A DNA stretch of 37,385 nucleotides from Gammaproteobacteria bacterium (GCA_003353945.1 PIVM01000041.1:1-37385); one strand, 5' to 3'; numbered from the stretch's first letter, positions 1-8,863 are shown. Translations and numbers: made by a program. Notes: generated by a model from the sequence alone, not told the origin.

Positions 1-5
1 CACCC

Positions 6-35
6 GTTATTTATCCACCAGTTATTTATCCACCA
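6..35. repeat. 15-bp direct repeat x2 at the moaD 3' end
   Basis: The unit GTTATTTATCCACCA occurs twice head to tail (6-20 and 21-35). One copy contains the moaD stop and the last Gly codons; the other lies just past the stop. It looks like a small slippage duplication of the gene's end. Confidence 0.8.
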
Positions 36-280
36 GTTACAGGCGGATAAAAAGCAACTTCATCACTATCGGCCAGTGCCGAATCACCATCAACTTTTAC
101 CTGGTTTACCGCTTTTACCATATTGTTTTGGTATAACACTTCTTTCCATGACTCGCCTTGTTCAGCTACCAAATAATCGATAAGCCCGTTAAGTGTATTG
201 ACGTGCTCACCGAAATCAATGTCTATCTTACCTATGCCTAATTGCTCGCGAACCCGCGCAAAAAACAGGACTTTAATCAT
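26..280 (-). CDS. moaD: Molybdopterin synthase small subunit MoaD
   Basis: This 84-residue ubiquitin-like protein is the sulfur carrier of molybdopterin synthase. Its thiocarboxylated C-terminus, together with MoaE, converts cyclic pyranopterin monophosphate to molybdopterin in the cytosol. The sequence begins MIKVLFFARVREQLG and ends in Val-Thr-Gly-Gly, the essential terminal diglycine that MoeB-type enzymes activate. Length is normal for the family. The ATG is preceded by a GAGAG ribosome site. It lies 61 bp downstream of moaC on the same strand, so the two are probably co-transcribed. moaE would be expected just beyond the left edge, which cannot be seen. A 15-bp duplication covers the stop codon region. 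Confidence 0.93.
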   Translation of the reverse strand: MIKVLFFARVREQLGIGKIDIDFGEHVNTLNGLIDYLVAEQGESWKEVLYQNNMVKAVNQVKVDGDSALADSDEVAFYPPVTGG

Positions 281-341
281 AATAATCTCTCATTCAACCC
301 TATCACTTAACTCCATCACTTAACCCGATCACTCAGCCTTA

Positions 342-830
342 TCACTCTAGAACGGCTTGCCAATGACCCGACTTACCACCGGATTTTTCAAGCAATCTGA
401 TCCCATCGATAATCATGCCCTTATCCACCGCCTTACACATATCATAGATCGTCAAGGCGGCCACCGATGCGGCTGTCAGGGCCTCCATCTCCACACCGGT
501 CTGCCCTGCCAGTTTGCAGGTTGACCTGATAATCACCTGGTTGTTGTCTTCATCCGGCGTTAACTCAACCTTTACTGATGTCAACATTAATGGGTGACAC
601 AGAGGGATTAGTTCAGGACAGCGCTTTGCCGCCTGGATACCCGCAATACGGGCTACCGCCAGAACGTCACCCTTTTTATGACCACCCTCAATAATTAATC
701 GCAGCGTATCGGCCTGCATTTTGACTCGAGCTTCGGCAGTAGCCTGACGTTCAGTAAGCTTTTTGGCGGTCACATCCACCATTTGTGCTCGACCGGCCTG
801 ATCGATATGAGTAAGTTCTTTGTCTGACAT
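342..830 (-). CDS. moaC: Cyclic pyranopterin monophosphate synthase MoaC
   Basis: This 162-residue protein catalyses formation of cyclic pyranopterin monophosphate from the MoaA product, the first committed stage of molybdenum cofactor synthesis. Family hallmarks are visible: [20 protein letters not shown], then PLCHPL, then [20 protein letters not shown] and the lysine-rich DKGM segment that forms the active site. Length matches the family (about 160 aa). The start is ATG at 830. It precedes moaD on the same strand, which fits a moa operon. The 120 bp upstream (831-950), between moaC and the end of the MBL-fold gene, probably holds the promoter; I see no Moco riboswitch fold there. Confidence 0.96.
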   Translation of the reverse strand: MSDKELTHIDQAGRAQMVDVTAKKLTERQATAEARVKMQADTLRLIIEGGHKKGDVLAVARIAGIQAAKRCPELIPLCHPLMLTSVKVELTPDEDNNQVIIRSTCKLAGQTGVEMEALTAASVAALTIYDMCKAVDKGMIIDGIRLLEKSGGKSGHWQAVLE

Positions 831-950
831 GGGGCCAGAATTCCTTTAGCAATAAACAACAGAAGGCTGATTATATCAGCCTAAAAGGAAGCAAATCGCT
901 ATTTTATGCAGTTTTATGTCGCTTTATGCAACAACAAAAAAACAAATTGG

Positions 951-2039
951 CTATACCATGATCTGCTCGTCATCCATATAACCATGTCTTTTATGCGGAC
1001 GATCGGCCACGAGGGAATCCAACGTACGATAATGATAAATTCCCTCATCATCCAGACTACGCTCAATTTGCCCTTCTGCCATCATAAAGTGCAGATGGGC
1101 CACGCACTCACCCACCGCCATTCCCATCTGCATATAGTCAATTTCTCGCTGAAATAAAACCGGCAGCAATTCTGTTGCCGTTTTTGGCTGAACACACGCT
1201 TCCTCTATCGCTGCCAAATGGTCCTCGTGATGGCGGGTCAATTCATCCAGACGGGCATGCAGCCCGTAAAACGGCCGGTTGTGGGCGGGTAATACGAGAG
1301 TATCAGACGGCAGTGATTTAAACTTTTGAATCGACTCTAACCAATCCTTGAGCGGATTTGCTTCAGGCTCGGTTGCCATGACGCTGACATTGGACGAAAT
1401 TTTCGGGATAACCTGATCACCGGCAAGCAGAATACCCTGATCCTTATTATGCAAACAAACATGCTCATAGGAATGGCCACACCCAATAACAACCTGCCAC
1501 TGCTGCCCACCCAGCTCCATACATTGCCCGTCTGTTAAACGATGAAAACCACCCGGCATGCGCGATACCACAGCAGCAAAGCCACTGAGGCTTTTTTCCA
1601 GAAAATTGAGAAAACTTTCTGTTTGACCCAGACGTTCAAAATACTGCCGACTGGTCCAGGACAGCCCCGGAGTCATCGTCGACAAGGCGCGGGCGTTAAG
1701 ATACTCGGATCGGCTCATATACAATGGCACACGAAAACGTTCACATAACCAACCGGCAAGCCCCACATGATCAGGATGCATGTGAGTAACCACCACACCA
1801 CCTATCGGTTTGTTCTCAAAAAGATCCTGTTCGAGCACTTGTTCCCATAGGGAGCGTATGTTGTCGATATTCATCCCGGTATCCACGACCACCCAATGAT
1901 CGCCAGCGTCTATCAAGTACAGGTTGACATGGTCGAGCGCCATGGGCAGTGGCATTCTTAGCCATTTCACCCCCGGCGCCACATCCACAATTTGGCTCTT
2001 CTCTGGGACCTCGTCAAAGGGGTAGCGAATTTCTGTCAT
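951..2039 (-). CDS. MBL-fold metallo-hydrolase
   Basis: This 362-residue cytosolic protein has a metallo-beta-lactamase fold. The metal-binding motif THMHPDHVG (HxHxDH type) lies near residues 84-92. The further expected metal ligands are in GCGHSYEH, LLAGDQ and PAHNRPF. The C-terminal third is a winged-helix-like extension seen in lactamase-like (LACTB2-type) hydrolases. The natural substrate cannot be told from sequence; thioesters, lactones and glutathione thioesters are all hydrolysed by this superfamily. The start codon overlaps the stop of the upstream flavoprotein remnant (ATGA at 2036-2039), so the two were once a translationally coupled pair. This suggests a role in catabolism of a lipid or steroid-like compound, which is inference only. 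Confidence 0.9.
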   Translation of the reverse strand: MTEIRYPFDEVPEKSQIVDVAPGVKWLRMPLPMALDHVNLYLIDAGDHWVVVDTGMNIDNIRSLWEQVLEQDLFENKPIGGVVVTHMHPDHVGLAGWLCERFRVPLYMSRSEYLNARALSTMTPGLSWTSRQYFERLGQTESFLNFLEKSLSGFAAVVSRMPGGFHRLTDGQCMELGGQQWQVVIGCGHSYEHVCLHNKDQGILLAGDQVIPKISSNVSVMATEPEANPLKDWLESIQKFKSLPSDTLVLPAHNRPFYGLHARLDELTRHHEDHLAAIEEACVQPKTATELLPVLFQREIDYMQMGMAVGECVAHLHFMMAEGQIERSLDDEGIYHYRTLDSLVADRPHKRHGYMDDEQIMV

Positions 2040-2350
2040 GAATTCCTCGATGTATTAGTTGTTTTTCCACGAGCTGCGGCATGTCTTGCCGCAACATAGC
2101 CAAACGTCATAGACGGATCTATCGTCGAACCCGCGCCGGGATACGCGCTCCCCATGACAAAAGCAGTGCAATTGCCGGTCGCATAGAGTCCCTCAATAGT
2201 TCGATCCTCATTATTCAATACGCGTGCATGCTCGTCACAGACAAAACCACCTTTGGTACCCAAATCACCCGGGAACAGTTCTACTGTGTAAAACGGCGGT
2301 TTTCCAAGCGGCGCCAAACAGGGGTTGAGTTTTACAGATCGATCACATCG
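2036..2350 (-). pseudogene. C-terminal remnant of a 3-ketosteroid-dehydrogenase-like FAD protein
   Basis: About 93-105 residues match the C-terminal end of the FAD-dependent 3-oxosteroid 1-dehydrogenase / fumarate-reductase-like flavoprotein family: NPCLAPLGKPPFY, then PGDLGTKGG, GLYATGN and YPGAGSTIDPSMTFGYVAARHA. Full-length members are about 550-580 residues, so roughly the N-terminal 80 percent, including the main FAD-binding Rossmann motif, is missing. Readable homology fades near 2350 and an in-frame stop follows just upstream. The first in-frame start-like codon is a TTG at about 2317, internal to the domain. The stop overlaps the ATG of the MBL-fold gene. I read it as a truncated gene at the edge of a rearranged region. 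Family assignment is good; the exact substrate is not knowable. Confidence 0.8.
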
Positions 2351-2790
2351 CTGCCGTCATCACTCCACCACCGCTATCGACAACCAAAAAATCTGTGTAG
2401 AAGTCCCAACTCACCAACACGACCCCCTAGTCTGATAAACATGGCCCAACAAAGACTGATCAAACCAGAGGTTAAACTAAACGAAGAACCCCATGCAATA
2501 CAAACCCAACAACTAACATAATGCTCGGTTATTAACGATATTTAACCATAACCAGTGAATTCCGAGCGTAATACGCCATAAAAAAGTCGTTAGTTTGCAT
2601 GACGAGCACCGTAGAATTGTCTAGAATTAATTCATAGCTGTTTAAAAAAACACCCGCCGAGGGTGCGTATGAAATACACCCAACTTGTAGATTGCTCCGC
2701 TAGTTTTGTTCTTTCTGTACTTGAAATGCTTAACCCAACTTCGTGACCACAAAAAATAAAACCACATCATTTCAATAGGTTAGAAATTTT
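2351..2790. other. Gene-poor stretch beside the rearrangement
   Basis: About 440 bp with no convincing coding sequence on either strand. The open frames here lack ribosome sites and homology. No clear terminator or repeat is visible. It separates the truncated flavoprotein from the next ORF and is probably rearranged or decayed DNA. Confidence 0.5.
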
Positions 2791-2791
2791 G

Positions 2792-3250
2792 CTAGCCGCC
2801 AGTTGGCACTACAGATTTTGTTTTTGCATTCTCAATACTCATTCTCCGGTTGCCAATCGAGTCGCTGGTAATACCCAGCGCCTCATAAATTCGCTGCTGA
2901 TGGGCTTCTGCCCGCGAGGTCATTCGCAGGTGGATTTGCTCTTCCTCCCGCGTTCTCATCGACAACGTTATCCGCCGCTGACTCGACATCAGATCACGAA
3001 TGCTCTGCCAGCTGTAATGTATCCCTTTGGCTTTGAGGCGCACCTCACCACTATCAGGGCAATCCACGCGCTTTGCCATCACCTGGATCTGATCCTTCTC
3101 ATCCGATTTGACCACCACGGCGCCAATAGCACGGGGACTCAAGGCAGTCATTTGGTTGATGTCAATGGTTTGAAAATCCACCTCAACGGTGCTGCTATCG
3201 CTTGCTTTATCACCGGGTGCTTCGACGGGTTGTGCGTAGTTATGAATCAC
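2792..3250 (-). CDS. Hypothetical protein
   Basis: This 152-residue ORF is not recognised. It is polar and apparently soluble, with no signal peptide or membrane segment. The middle has alternating hydrophobic and charged residues (IGAVVVKSDEKDQIQVMAKR), and the C-terminal half is rich in Arg, Glu and Gln and likely helical. A weak ribosome site (AGGG about 11 nt before the ATG) is present. A 60-codon open frame follows at 3280-3462 on the same strand, starting with GTG, and may be part of the same decayed gene. The base composition is compatible with coding, but the location in a scrambled region makes a gene fragment possible. Confidence 0.4.
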   Translation of the reverse strand: MIHNYAQPVEAPGDKASDSSTVEVDFQTIDINQMTALSPRAIGAVVVKSDEKDQIQVMAKRVDCPDSGEVRLKAKGIHYSWQSIRDLMSSQRRITLSMRTREEEQIHLRMTSRAEAHQQRIYEALGITSDSIGNRRMSIENAKTKSVVPTGG

Positions 3251-3462
3251 TAATGTCGCCCTGCGTTGTGCTCAGGCCTCTAAGGTCTCACCCAGTTCCT
3301 GGCCAAGATCGAAAAGCGCCACTTGCCCAGATTGCGCGTTGAGAATTTGCTCAATGCGTGTACTGTAGCATCCAAAGCCCGACGAATATCAGCCAAAGCT
3401 TCATTTCTAGCCATCATTGGCATATAAGCAAGATCGAGCGACAAACGCGGCAAATTCCACAC

Positions 3463-3855
3463 ACTCCACTATATCCATTTTGGGGATCACTAAAACCGCC
3501 CCTGTTCATAGAACACCCCGCAGACATAACATCTTACCTAAGTTAGGCTTGCGTACTTTGAATGAAGCCGGAATACCTTCCTTGCGCCAATCAGTGAAAT
3601 CAACAGAAAATGACCCACATCAACCGTGAGCCGTATTTATACGGCTAGTTCAATTTCTTTTAATATTTTTAATGAACCCGAGTTTAGTCACACAAATATA
3701 AGCTTCACCTCAAATCCTTAAGCACACTAGAATATTTTCCCCTTATTTCAAACATTATTTATTCAAATCATTTAAATACGATTCAGCCACATATAAACTC
3801 CTAGTTCTGAAACTTGCTGTTTATATTTGAAATAGTTGCGTTAAGGGCCTTTTGC
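3463..3855. other. AT-rich gene-free region upstream of accDA
   Basis: About 390 bp that become markedly AT-rich from about 3640 towards the accDA start. No supported ORF. It probably holds the accDA promoter and the left border of the AT-rich insert, but I cannot pick out convincing -35/-10 boxes. Confidence 0.45.
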
Positions 3856-5463
3856 ATGAACAAAATCAGTCATAGTGATATCAATACAAAGTATTTGATT
3901 TGTGAGAACAACAAATACTCGTTACCAAAAGAAAGTCATAATCAAATTGCTAGCATTGTTGACGAGGGATCCTTTAAAGAATACGACAAACAAATAAAAC
4001 CAGTGGACTTTCTGAAGTTTGTTGACGTTAAACCTTACAAACGAAGAATCAAGGATGCAACCAAAAACACACAATTAAATGAAGCTTTTGTTGGTGGAGA
4101 AGCAGAAATAGGAAAACAACCTGTAATGATTGGAAGCATGGATTTCAGATTTCTTGGAGGTAGTTTGGGATCAGGTGTTGGAGAAAAGATAGTCCGTTTG
4201 TGTAATCATTCTGTCAGTAAAAACGTTCCTCTAATACTTATTATTGCATCTGGCGGAGCCCGTATGCAGGAAGGGCTTGTTTCTCTAATGCAGATGGCAA
4301 AAGTTAGTGTAGCCATTAATCAACTAAAGCAAAAAAATATTCCCTATATTTCAGTTTTGACAAATCCAACGACTGGCGGTGTGACTGCAAGCTTTGCCAT
4401 GCAAGGGGACATTATTATCAGCGAGCCTAACACAAGAATTGGTTTTGCTGGGCCGAGAGTCATTGAACAAACAATAAAGGCAGAGCTTCCTGAAAACTTT
4501 CAGATGAGCGAGCAAGTATTAAAGCAAGGAATGTTAGACATGGTTCTTCAGGGATTGGAGATTCGAGAAACGCTATTTACAATTGTTGAAATGTTCACAT
4601 TTTCAAAAACCTCCTCTTTTATCGAAAATATTTCAGCAGTAGAAGAAGTAACTTATCCAAAATTTAACATTCCAAAGGTTATACGATACGGGGTAGTTAG
4701 AAGCTCTAGTCGCCCAAAAACACAAGACTATATTGAAAGTCTTTTTTCAAATTTTATTGAATTGCATGGCGATAGACGATTTGGAGATGATCAATCCGTG
4801 ACAGGAGGCTTAGCTTACTTTCAAGATATCCCTGTTATGGTAATTGGACAGGAAAAAGGAAAGACACCTCAGGACATGGTAAATCGTAATTTTGGAATGT
4901 CCCATCCAGAAGGGTTCAGAAAAGCTCAGAGACTGATGGGGTTAGCAGAAAGGTATAGTTTGCCAGTGATAACTTTCATTGACACTGTTGGCGCTTACCC
5001 AGGTGTAGCCTCAGAAGAAAGAGGCCAATCAGAAGCGATAGCTTCAAGTCTTATGAAGATGGCCGGTTTAAAAGTTCCCATCGTAACCATAAACATCGGT
5101 GAAGGTGGGTCAGGTGGTGCATTAGCACTTGCCGTAGGAAACATTGTAGCCATGCTGCGCAGTAGCATTTATAGCGTAATTTCTCCAGAAGGATGTGCAG
5201 CCATATTATTTCGAGATGCGAGCTATGCTGAGCAGGCAGCAAAAGCATTAAAAATATCAGCTCAGGATTGCCATAAATTAAAAATAATTGATGAAATTAT
5301 TGAAGATGGAATAGAAGATAACACCATTGATATGGAGTACACATCTTATAACATAAGATATTTTCTTTATCATAGTTTAATGAAATTATTGCCCTTATCG
5401 GCCGATGAACTGGTACAACATCGATATGAAAGATATATGGCAATAGGGACTTTTAAAGGGTAG
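3856..5463 (+). CDS. accDA: Fused acetyl-CoA carboxylase carboxyltransferase (AccD-AccA)
   Basis: This single 535-residue polypeptide carries both carboxyltransferase subunits, which transfer CO2 from carboxybiotin to acetyl-CoA to make malonyl-CoA. Residues about 20-240 are AccD-like (ASGGARMQE at 131-139; TTGGVTASFAM at 172-182; GFAGPRVIEQT). Residues about 265-535 are AccA-like (ELHGDRRFGDD; RNFGMSHPEG; IDTVGAYPG; GEGGSGGALAL at 415-425). I chose ATG 3856 because AAGGG sits 8 nt upstream; a TTG 14 codons earlier has no such site. The four-Cys zinc ribbon of AccD is missing: only Cys16 remains. By hand alignment Thr173 stands where E. coli AccD has Met203. The gene is distinctly AT-rich (near 38 percent GC in samples) against its neighbours, and no biotin carboxylase or carrier gene lies nearby. 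It is probably a horizontally acquired extra copy; the housekeeping accA and accD should be elsewhere. Confidence 0.93.
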   Translation: MNKISHSDINTKYLICENNKYSLPKESHNQIASIVDEGSFKEYDKQIKPVDFLKFVDVKPYKRRIKDATKNTQLNEAFVGGEAEIGKQPVMIGSMDFRFLGGSLGSGVGEKIVRLCNHSVSKNVPLILIIASGGARMQEGLVSLMQMAKVSVAINQLKQKNIPYISVLTNPTTGGVTASFAMQGDIIISEPNTRIGFAGPRVIEQTIKAELPENFQMSEQVLKQGMLDMVLQGLEIRETLFTIVEMFTFSKTSSFIENISAVEEVTYPKFNIPKVIRYGVVRSSSRPKTQDYIESLFSNFIELHGDRRFGDDQSVTGGLAYFQDIPVMVIGQEKGKTPQDMVNRNFGMSHPEGFRKAQRLMGLAERYSLPVITFIDTVGAYPGVASEERGQSEAIASSLMKMAGLKVPIVTINIGEGGSGGALALAVGNIVAMLRSSIYSVISPEGCAAILFRDASYAEQAAKALKISAQDCHKLKIIDEIIEDGIEDNTIDMEYTSYNIRYFLYHSLMKLLPLSADELVQHRYERYMAIGTFKG

Positions 5464-5520
5464 GGCTTTTAGAGGGTAGGGCTTTTAGAGGGTAGGGCTT
5501 TTAGAGGGTAGGATTTTAAA
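5445..5520. repeat. 16-bp tandem repeat over the accDA stop codon
   Basis: The unit TAGGGCTTTTAGAGGG is present in three exact copies (5461-5476, 5477-5492, 5493-5508). It is flanked by a degenerate copy inside the end of accDA (about 5445-5460) and a decayed partial copy (5509-5520). Each copy starts with TAG, the accDA stop, so the repeat arose from the gene's own 3' end. Confidence 0.9.
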
Positions 5521-5550
5521 TATTTAAACCCAAGATAATGAGACTGAAAA

Positions 5551-5581
5551 AGTAAATCCACTCAAAGAAAGTGGATTTACT
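5551..5581 (-). terminator. Rho-independent terminator of the nqr operon
   Basis: A perfect 12-bp stem (AGTAAATCCACT at 5551-5562 with its complement at 5570-5581) encloses a 7-nt loop. On the minus strand it is followed by a T-run (TTTT CAG). It lies 83 bp past the nqrM stop, as expected for the end of that operon. It may also block read-through from accDA on the other strand, although no T-run follows there. Confidence 0.75.
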
Positions 5582-5663
5582 TACCTCTCGAATGGACGTT
5601 AAACCAACCGCTTAAGAAGGCTTTGAGGACTCCACCTTCCTTATAGATAGGAACCAACAGCCG

Positions 5664-5900
5664 TTATTTTGGCTGACTCGCATCGTATGCCAGTGCTTGC
5701 ATATCATCAGAGACATTCTGCTCATCGTCTGCGGTGGGATCCCAGCCACAGATTTCACATTTATCCGTTAGCCCCATCTCAATAAGTTTACGCGATCCAC
5801 CGCATGAACCCGATATAGGTTCGCGCCCCATCATCACGCCAACGCTCATTGCCACAATAATGAGCACACAAAATACAAATGTAATTATAAAGACTGTCAT
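5664..5900 (-). CDS. nqrM: Na+-NQR maturation protein NqrM
   Basis: This small 78-residue membrane-anchored protein of the NqrM (former DUF539) family is required to mature the Na+-NQR complex, probably by delivering iron to the site between NqrD and NqrE. One N-terminal membrane helix (residues about 3-24) is followed by a GSCGGSRKL motif and a KCEICGW Cys pair, the conserved cysteines of the family. It is the last gene of the nqr cluster, after apbE on the same strand, the usual position. A short acidic tail follows the Cys motif. Confidence 0.93.
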   Translation of the reverse strand: MTVFIITFVFCVLIIVAMSVGVMMGREPISGSCGGSRKLIEMGLTDKCEICGWDPTADDEQNVSDDMQALAYDASQPK

Positions 5901-5933
5901 GATCGTTTCTCTTTGTCGAAAAGGTTATCTCAA

Positions 5934-6983
5934 TTAGTTTAGATAATGCTCAAAAGGTTCCGTTTTGGCAACAACAAAACCCTCATCCGATTTAATAATC
6001 AAGTAAGCAGCGAACCCCTGCTTCTGGGCAAACTGCAGGCCTTTCTCAGGCCCCATCACACTGATTCCTGTTGCATAGGCATCTGCCTCGGCCGCCGTTT
6101 TCGCTAACACTGTCACGGACGCCAAACGGTGCGTAATAGGTCGCCCCGTATGCGGACTAATCGTATGGGAGTAGCGCTGGCCTTCCTTTTCATAGTAATT
6201 GCGATAATCCCCTGAAGTCGCCACTGCAATATCTTTCAGTGAAATCACTTCCTTTACTTCCCTTCGACTTTCAGCTTGGGGTTTCTCTATACCAATCAAC
6301 CAGTTTCGCTGCCCTCTATTATCGCCTAGGGCACGCACTTCGCCGCCTATTTCAACCAAGGCGCACATAACACCAACGCTTTTAAGATAATCAGCAATAT
6401 AGTCCACCGCATAACCCTTGGCTATCGCGGACAGGTCAATGGATACTGGCCTGGTTTTCAGCAATGCGGGTGGTTGGTTTTGGATTTGTACCGCATCCCA
6501 TCCCATAACTGACAACAATTGCTTTATCGCATCCTCATCAGGTAGTTGCTGTTTTTCTGTTTTTTCACTCGCACCAAAGCCCCAAAGCTCGACCAGCGGA
6601 GCGACGGTCATATCAAAGGCGCCTTGTGTCAGACGGCTGATCTGCAGACTCAGCTCAATGACCGTAACAGTTTCCGGCGCTACCGACACCCATTGATTGA
6701 CGTCTGCTGCGTTAAATCGCGACACATCAGAGTCTTTTTTATAGGTGGACATCAGCCGGTCAATTTTTCTTAGGCGCTCCCTCACCTCAAGCGTCATTTT
6801 ATCTTCGTCCACCGAATCGGGCACTGCCACCTTAATATGATAGCTCGTACCCATCTCGATCCCGGAGATCGATAACAGTTCCGGCTGTCGATTGCAGCCC
6901 ACAAGAAACAACAAAAGCGAGATTGCTAATAGCAAACCCGCTTTTGATTGAGCAAACATCCGCAGTTTATTAGCCAAAATCAT
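5934..6983 (-). CDS. apbE: FAD:protein FMN transferase ApbE
   Basis: This lipoprotein enzyme covalently attaches FMN, from FAD, to threonines of NqrB and NqrC in the periplasm. A type II signal with lipobox FLVGC is visible near the N-terminus, then the [14 protein letters not shown] strand, the AKGYAVD motif, the flavin-contact region around GGEVRALG, and GDYRNYY / [13 protein letters not shown] near the active site. The start is ambiguous. ATG 6983 has GGAG 13 nt upstream and overlaps nqrF by 14 nt. ATG 6959 would give the neatest signal peptide, and GTG 7010 is also open. Its place between nqrF and nqrM fits its role, since both NqrB and NqrC here carry the SGAT acceptor motif. Confidence 0.95.
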   Translation of the reverse strand: MILANKLRMFAQSKAGLLLAISLLLFLVGCNRQPELLSISGIEMGTSYHIKVAVPDSVDEDKMTLEVRERLRKIDRLMSTYKKDSDVSRFNAADVNQWVSVAPETVTVIELSLQISRLTQGAFDMTVAPLVELWGFGASEKTEKQQLPDEDAIKQLLSVMGWDAVQIQNQPPALLKTRPVSIDLSAIAKGYAVDYIADYLKSVGVMCALVEIGGEVRALGDNRGQRNWLIGIEKPQAESRREVKEVISLKDIAVATSGDYRNYYEKEGQRYSHTISPHTGRPITHRLASVTVLAKTAAEADAYATGISVMGPEKGLQFAQKQGFAAYLIIKSDEGFVVAKTEPFEHYLN

Positions 6984-8199
6984 CCAGCATAATATTCTCC
7001 GGTTCGACACCCAAATCCAGCAGCATCTTGATAACGGCCTGCGTCATCATCGGAGGCCCACACATATAGTACTCGCAGTCTTCAGGCGCTTCATGATCTT
7101 TGAGAAGGTTCTCGTAGACAACCTCATGAATAAAGCCTGTCTTACCTGTCCAGTTATCTTCCGGCATAGGATCTGATAAAGCCACGTGCCACTCAAAGTT
7201 TTCATGTTCCGCAGCAAGCTTATCAAATTCTTCTACGTAGAACATTTCACGCAAACTACGAGCACCATACCAATAGCTGATTTTGCGATCCGTATTCAAA
7301 CGGCACAGCTGATCAAAGATATGCGAACGCATTGGAGCCATACCTGCGCCACCGCCAACAAATACCATTTCGTTGTCCGTCTCCCTGGCAAAAAACTCAC
7401 CAAAGGGACCCGACACATTGACTTTATCACCCGGCTTCAAACTAAATATCCAGGACGACATTATTCCAGGCGGTATTCCCTTGGAACCCGGAGGCGGTGA
7501 AGCCACACGAATATTGAACTTGATAACGCCTCTTTCTTCGGGATAGTTAGCCATGGAATAGGCTCGTATCGTGGGCTCTGTGACCACAGACACATTATCA
7601 AAAATGCCAAATCGCTCCCAGTCGTCCCGATACTCCTCAGGAATATCAAAGTCTTTATAGTCAACAGTATGCGGCGGACATTCCAGCTGCACATAACCAC
7701 CAGCGCGAAAATCCACACTTTCACCTTCTGGAATTTTCAATACCAGTTCTTTGATAAAAGTCGCCATACTGTCGTTGGAAATGACTTCAGTTTCCCACTG
7801 CTTAACACCAAAGAATTCAGGCTCGACTTCGACCTTCATGTCCTGCTTTACCGCCACCTGACAAGCCAGACGCCAATGCTCACGCTGCTGCCCCTTGTTA
7901 AAATGCGGTTCTTCAGTGGGTAACAGAGCCCCACCGCCCTCAATAACCTTACAACGGCATTGAGCACACGTCCCACCGCCACCACAAGCAGAAGACAAAA
8001 AGATTCCACTGTCAGCCAGGGTAGTCAGTAACTTACCCCCGGCGGGAACGGTAATCGCTCGCTCCGGATCTTCATTAATTTCAATGGTAATATCACCCGA
8101 GCTGACTAAATGCTTTCGGGCATACAAAATTAGTGCCACCAAGGACATGACGACAGCTGTAAACATGACAACGCCGCCAAAAATTGTTCCTGTATCCAT
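6970..8199 (-). CDS. nqrF: Na+-NQR subunit F (NADH-oxidising)
   Basis: This 409-residue protein is the electron entry subunit of the Na+-translocating NADH:quinone oxidoreductase. An N-terminal membrane helix (about residues 5-27) is followed by a 2Fe-2S ferredoxin domain with Cys72, Cys78, Cys81 ([13 protein letters not shown]) and Cys113. A ferredoxin-reductase module follows, with the FAD motif RAYSMANYP near 210 and the NADH-binding [14 protein letters not shown] and YMCGPPMM segments. Length is typical. It is the last structural nqr gene; apbE starts at its 3' end. Confidence 0.98.
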   Translation of the reverse strand: MDTGTIFGGVVMFTAVVMSLVALILYARKHLVSSGDITIEINEDPERAITVPAGGKLLTTLADSGIFLSSACGGGGTCAQCRCKVIEGGGALLPTEEPHFNKGQQREHWRLACQVAVKQDMKVEVEPEFFGVKQWETEVISNDSMATFIKELVLKIPEGESVDFRAGGYVQLECPPHTVDYKDFDIPEEYRDDWERFGIFDNVSVVTEPTIRAYSMANYPEERGVIKFNIRVASPPPGSKGIPPGIMSSWIFSLKPGDKVNVSGPFGEFFARETDNEMVFVGGGAGMAPMRSHIFDQLCRLNTDRKISYWYGARSLREMFYVEEFDKLAAEHENFEWHVALSDPMPEDNWTGKTGFIHEVVYENLLKDHEAPEDCEYYMCGPPMMTQAVIKMLLDLGVEPENIMLDDFG

Positions 8200-8237
8200 A
8201 ATACAAACAACCTTCTCGATTTAGTTATCGTCTCAAA

Positions 8238-8849
8238 TTAAATGGACATGCCACCGAAGGACATGAACCCCAAGGAACACAAACCAACCGTGATAAATGT
8301 AATTCCCAGCCCCTGCAGGCCATCGGGTATATCGCTGTATTTCAGTTTCTCGCGAATACCGGCTAAAGCGACAATGGCTAAAGCCCAACCCACACCTCCA
8401 CCGATACCGTACACGACGCTTTCGCCAAAGTTATAGTCGCGTTCCACCATAAACAAGGAACCCCCGAGGATGGCGCAGTTCACTGTGATCAGCGGTAAAA
8501 ACACCCCTAATGCGTGATAGAGTGCCGGCACATACTTATCCAGAAACATTTCCAATATCTGCACGATGGCGGCGATGACTCCGATATAGGTCAGGAACCC
8601 GAGAAAACTCAGATCCATTTCCGGGAGTCCAGCCCACGCCAAAGAACCTTCCTTTAACAGAAAGTTGTAGAGCAGGTTATTCACAGGGACTGTGACCACC
8701 TGGACCACAACCACGGCAATTCCCAAACCTATCGCCGTTTCAACCTTCTTTGAAATAGCGATAAACGTACACATCCCGAGAAAAAAGGACAGCGCCAAGT
8801 TCTCGATAAAAACAGCCCGGATGAAAAGGCTTATATAATCTTCAAGCAT
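8238..8849 (-). CDS. nqrE: Na+-NQR subunit E
   Basis: This 203-residue integral membrane subunit of Na+-NQR is homologous to NqrD and to RnfA. About six hydrophobic helices are visible. Conserved Cys residues occur in [12 protein letters not shown] near the N-terminus and in [13 protein letters not shown] in the middle. Together with a pair from NqrD they hold the intramembrane iron centre. It is packed between nqrD (15 bp) and nqrF (38 bp), consistent with one transcript. Confidence 0.97.
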   Translation of the reverse strand: MLEDYISLFIRAVFIENLALSFFLGMCTFIAISKKVETAIGLGIAVVVVQVVTVPVNNLLYNFLLKEGSLAWAGLPEMDLSFLGFLTYIGVIAAIVQILEMFLDKYVPALYHALGVFLPLITVNCAILGGSLFMVERDYNFGESVVYGIGGGVGWALAIVALAGIREKLKYSDIPDGLQGLGITFITVGLCSLGFMSFGGMSI

Positions 8850-8863
8850 CAGCTTTTTCTCCG

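Noticed and set aside
831-950. Possible Moco riboswitch upstream of moaC
   Set aside because: The spacer is short and shows no multi-stem conserved pattern that I could recognise.
2081-2521. 146-codon plus-strand frame
   Set aside because: It overlaps the flavoprotein remnant antisense, has an Arg/Ser/Thr-rich random composition and no ribosome site.
3280-3462. 60-codon minus-strand frame as an independent gene
   Set aside because: GTG start without a good ribosome site and no motif; kept only as a possible fragment of the neighbouring unknown ORF.
3814-3855. Longer accDA start at TTG 3814
   Set aside because: The added 14 residues are hydrophobic and unrelated to AccD, and ATG 3856 has a clear AAGGG ribosome site.
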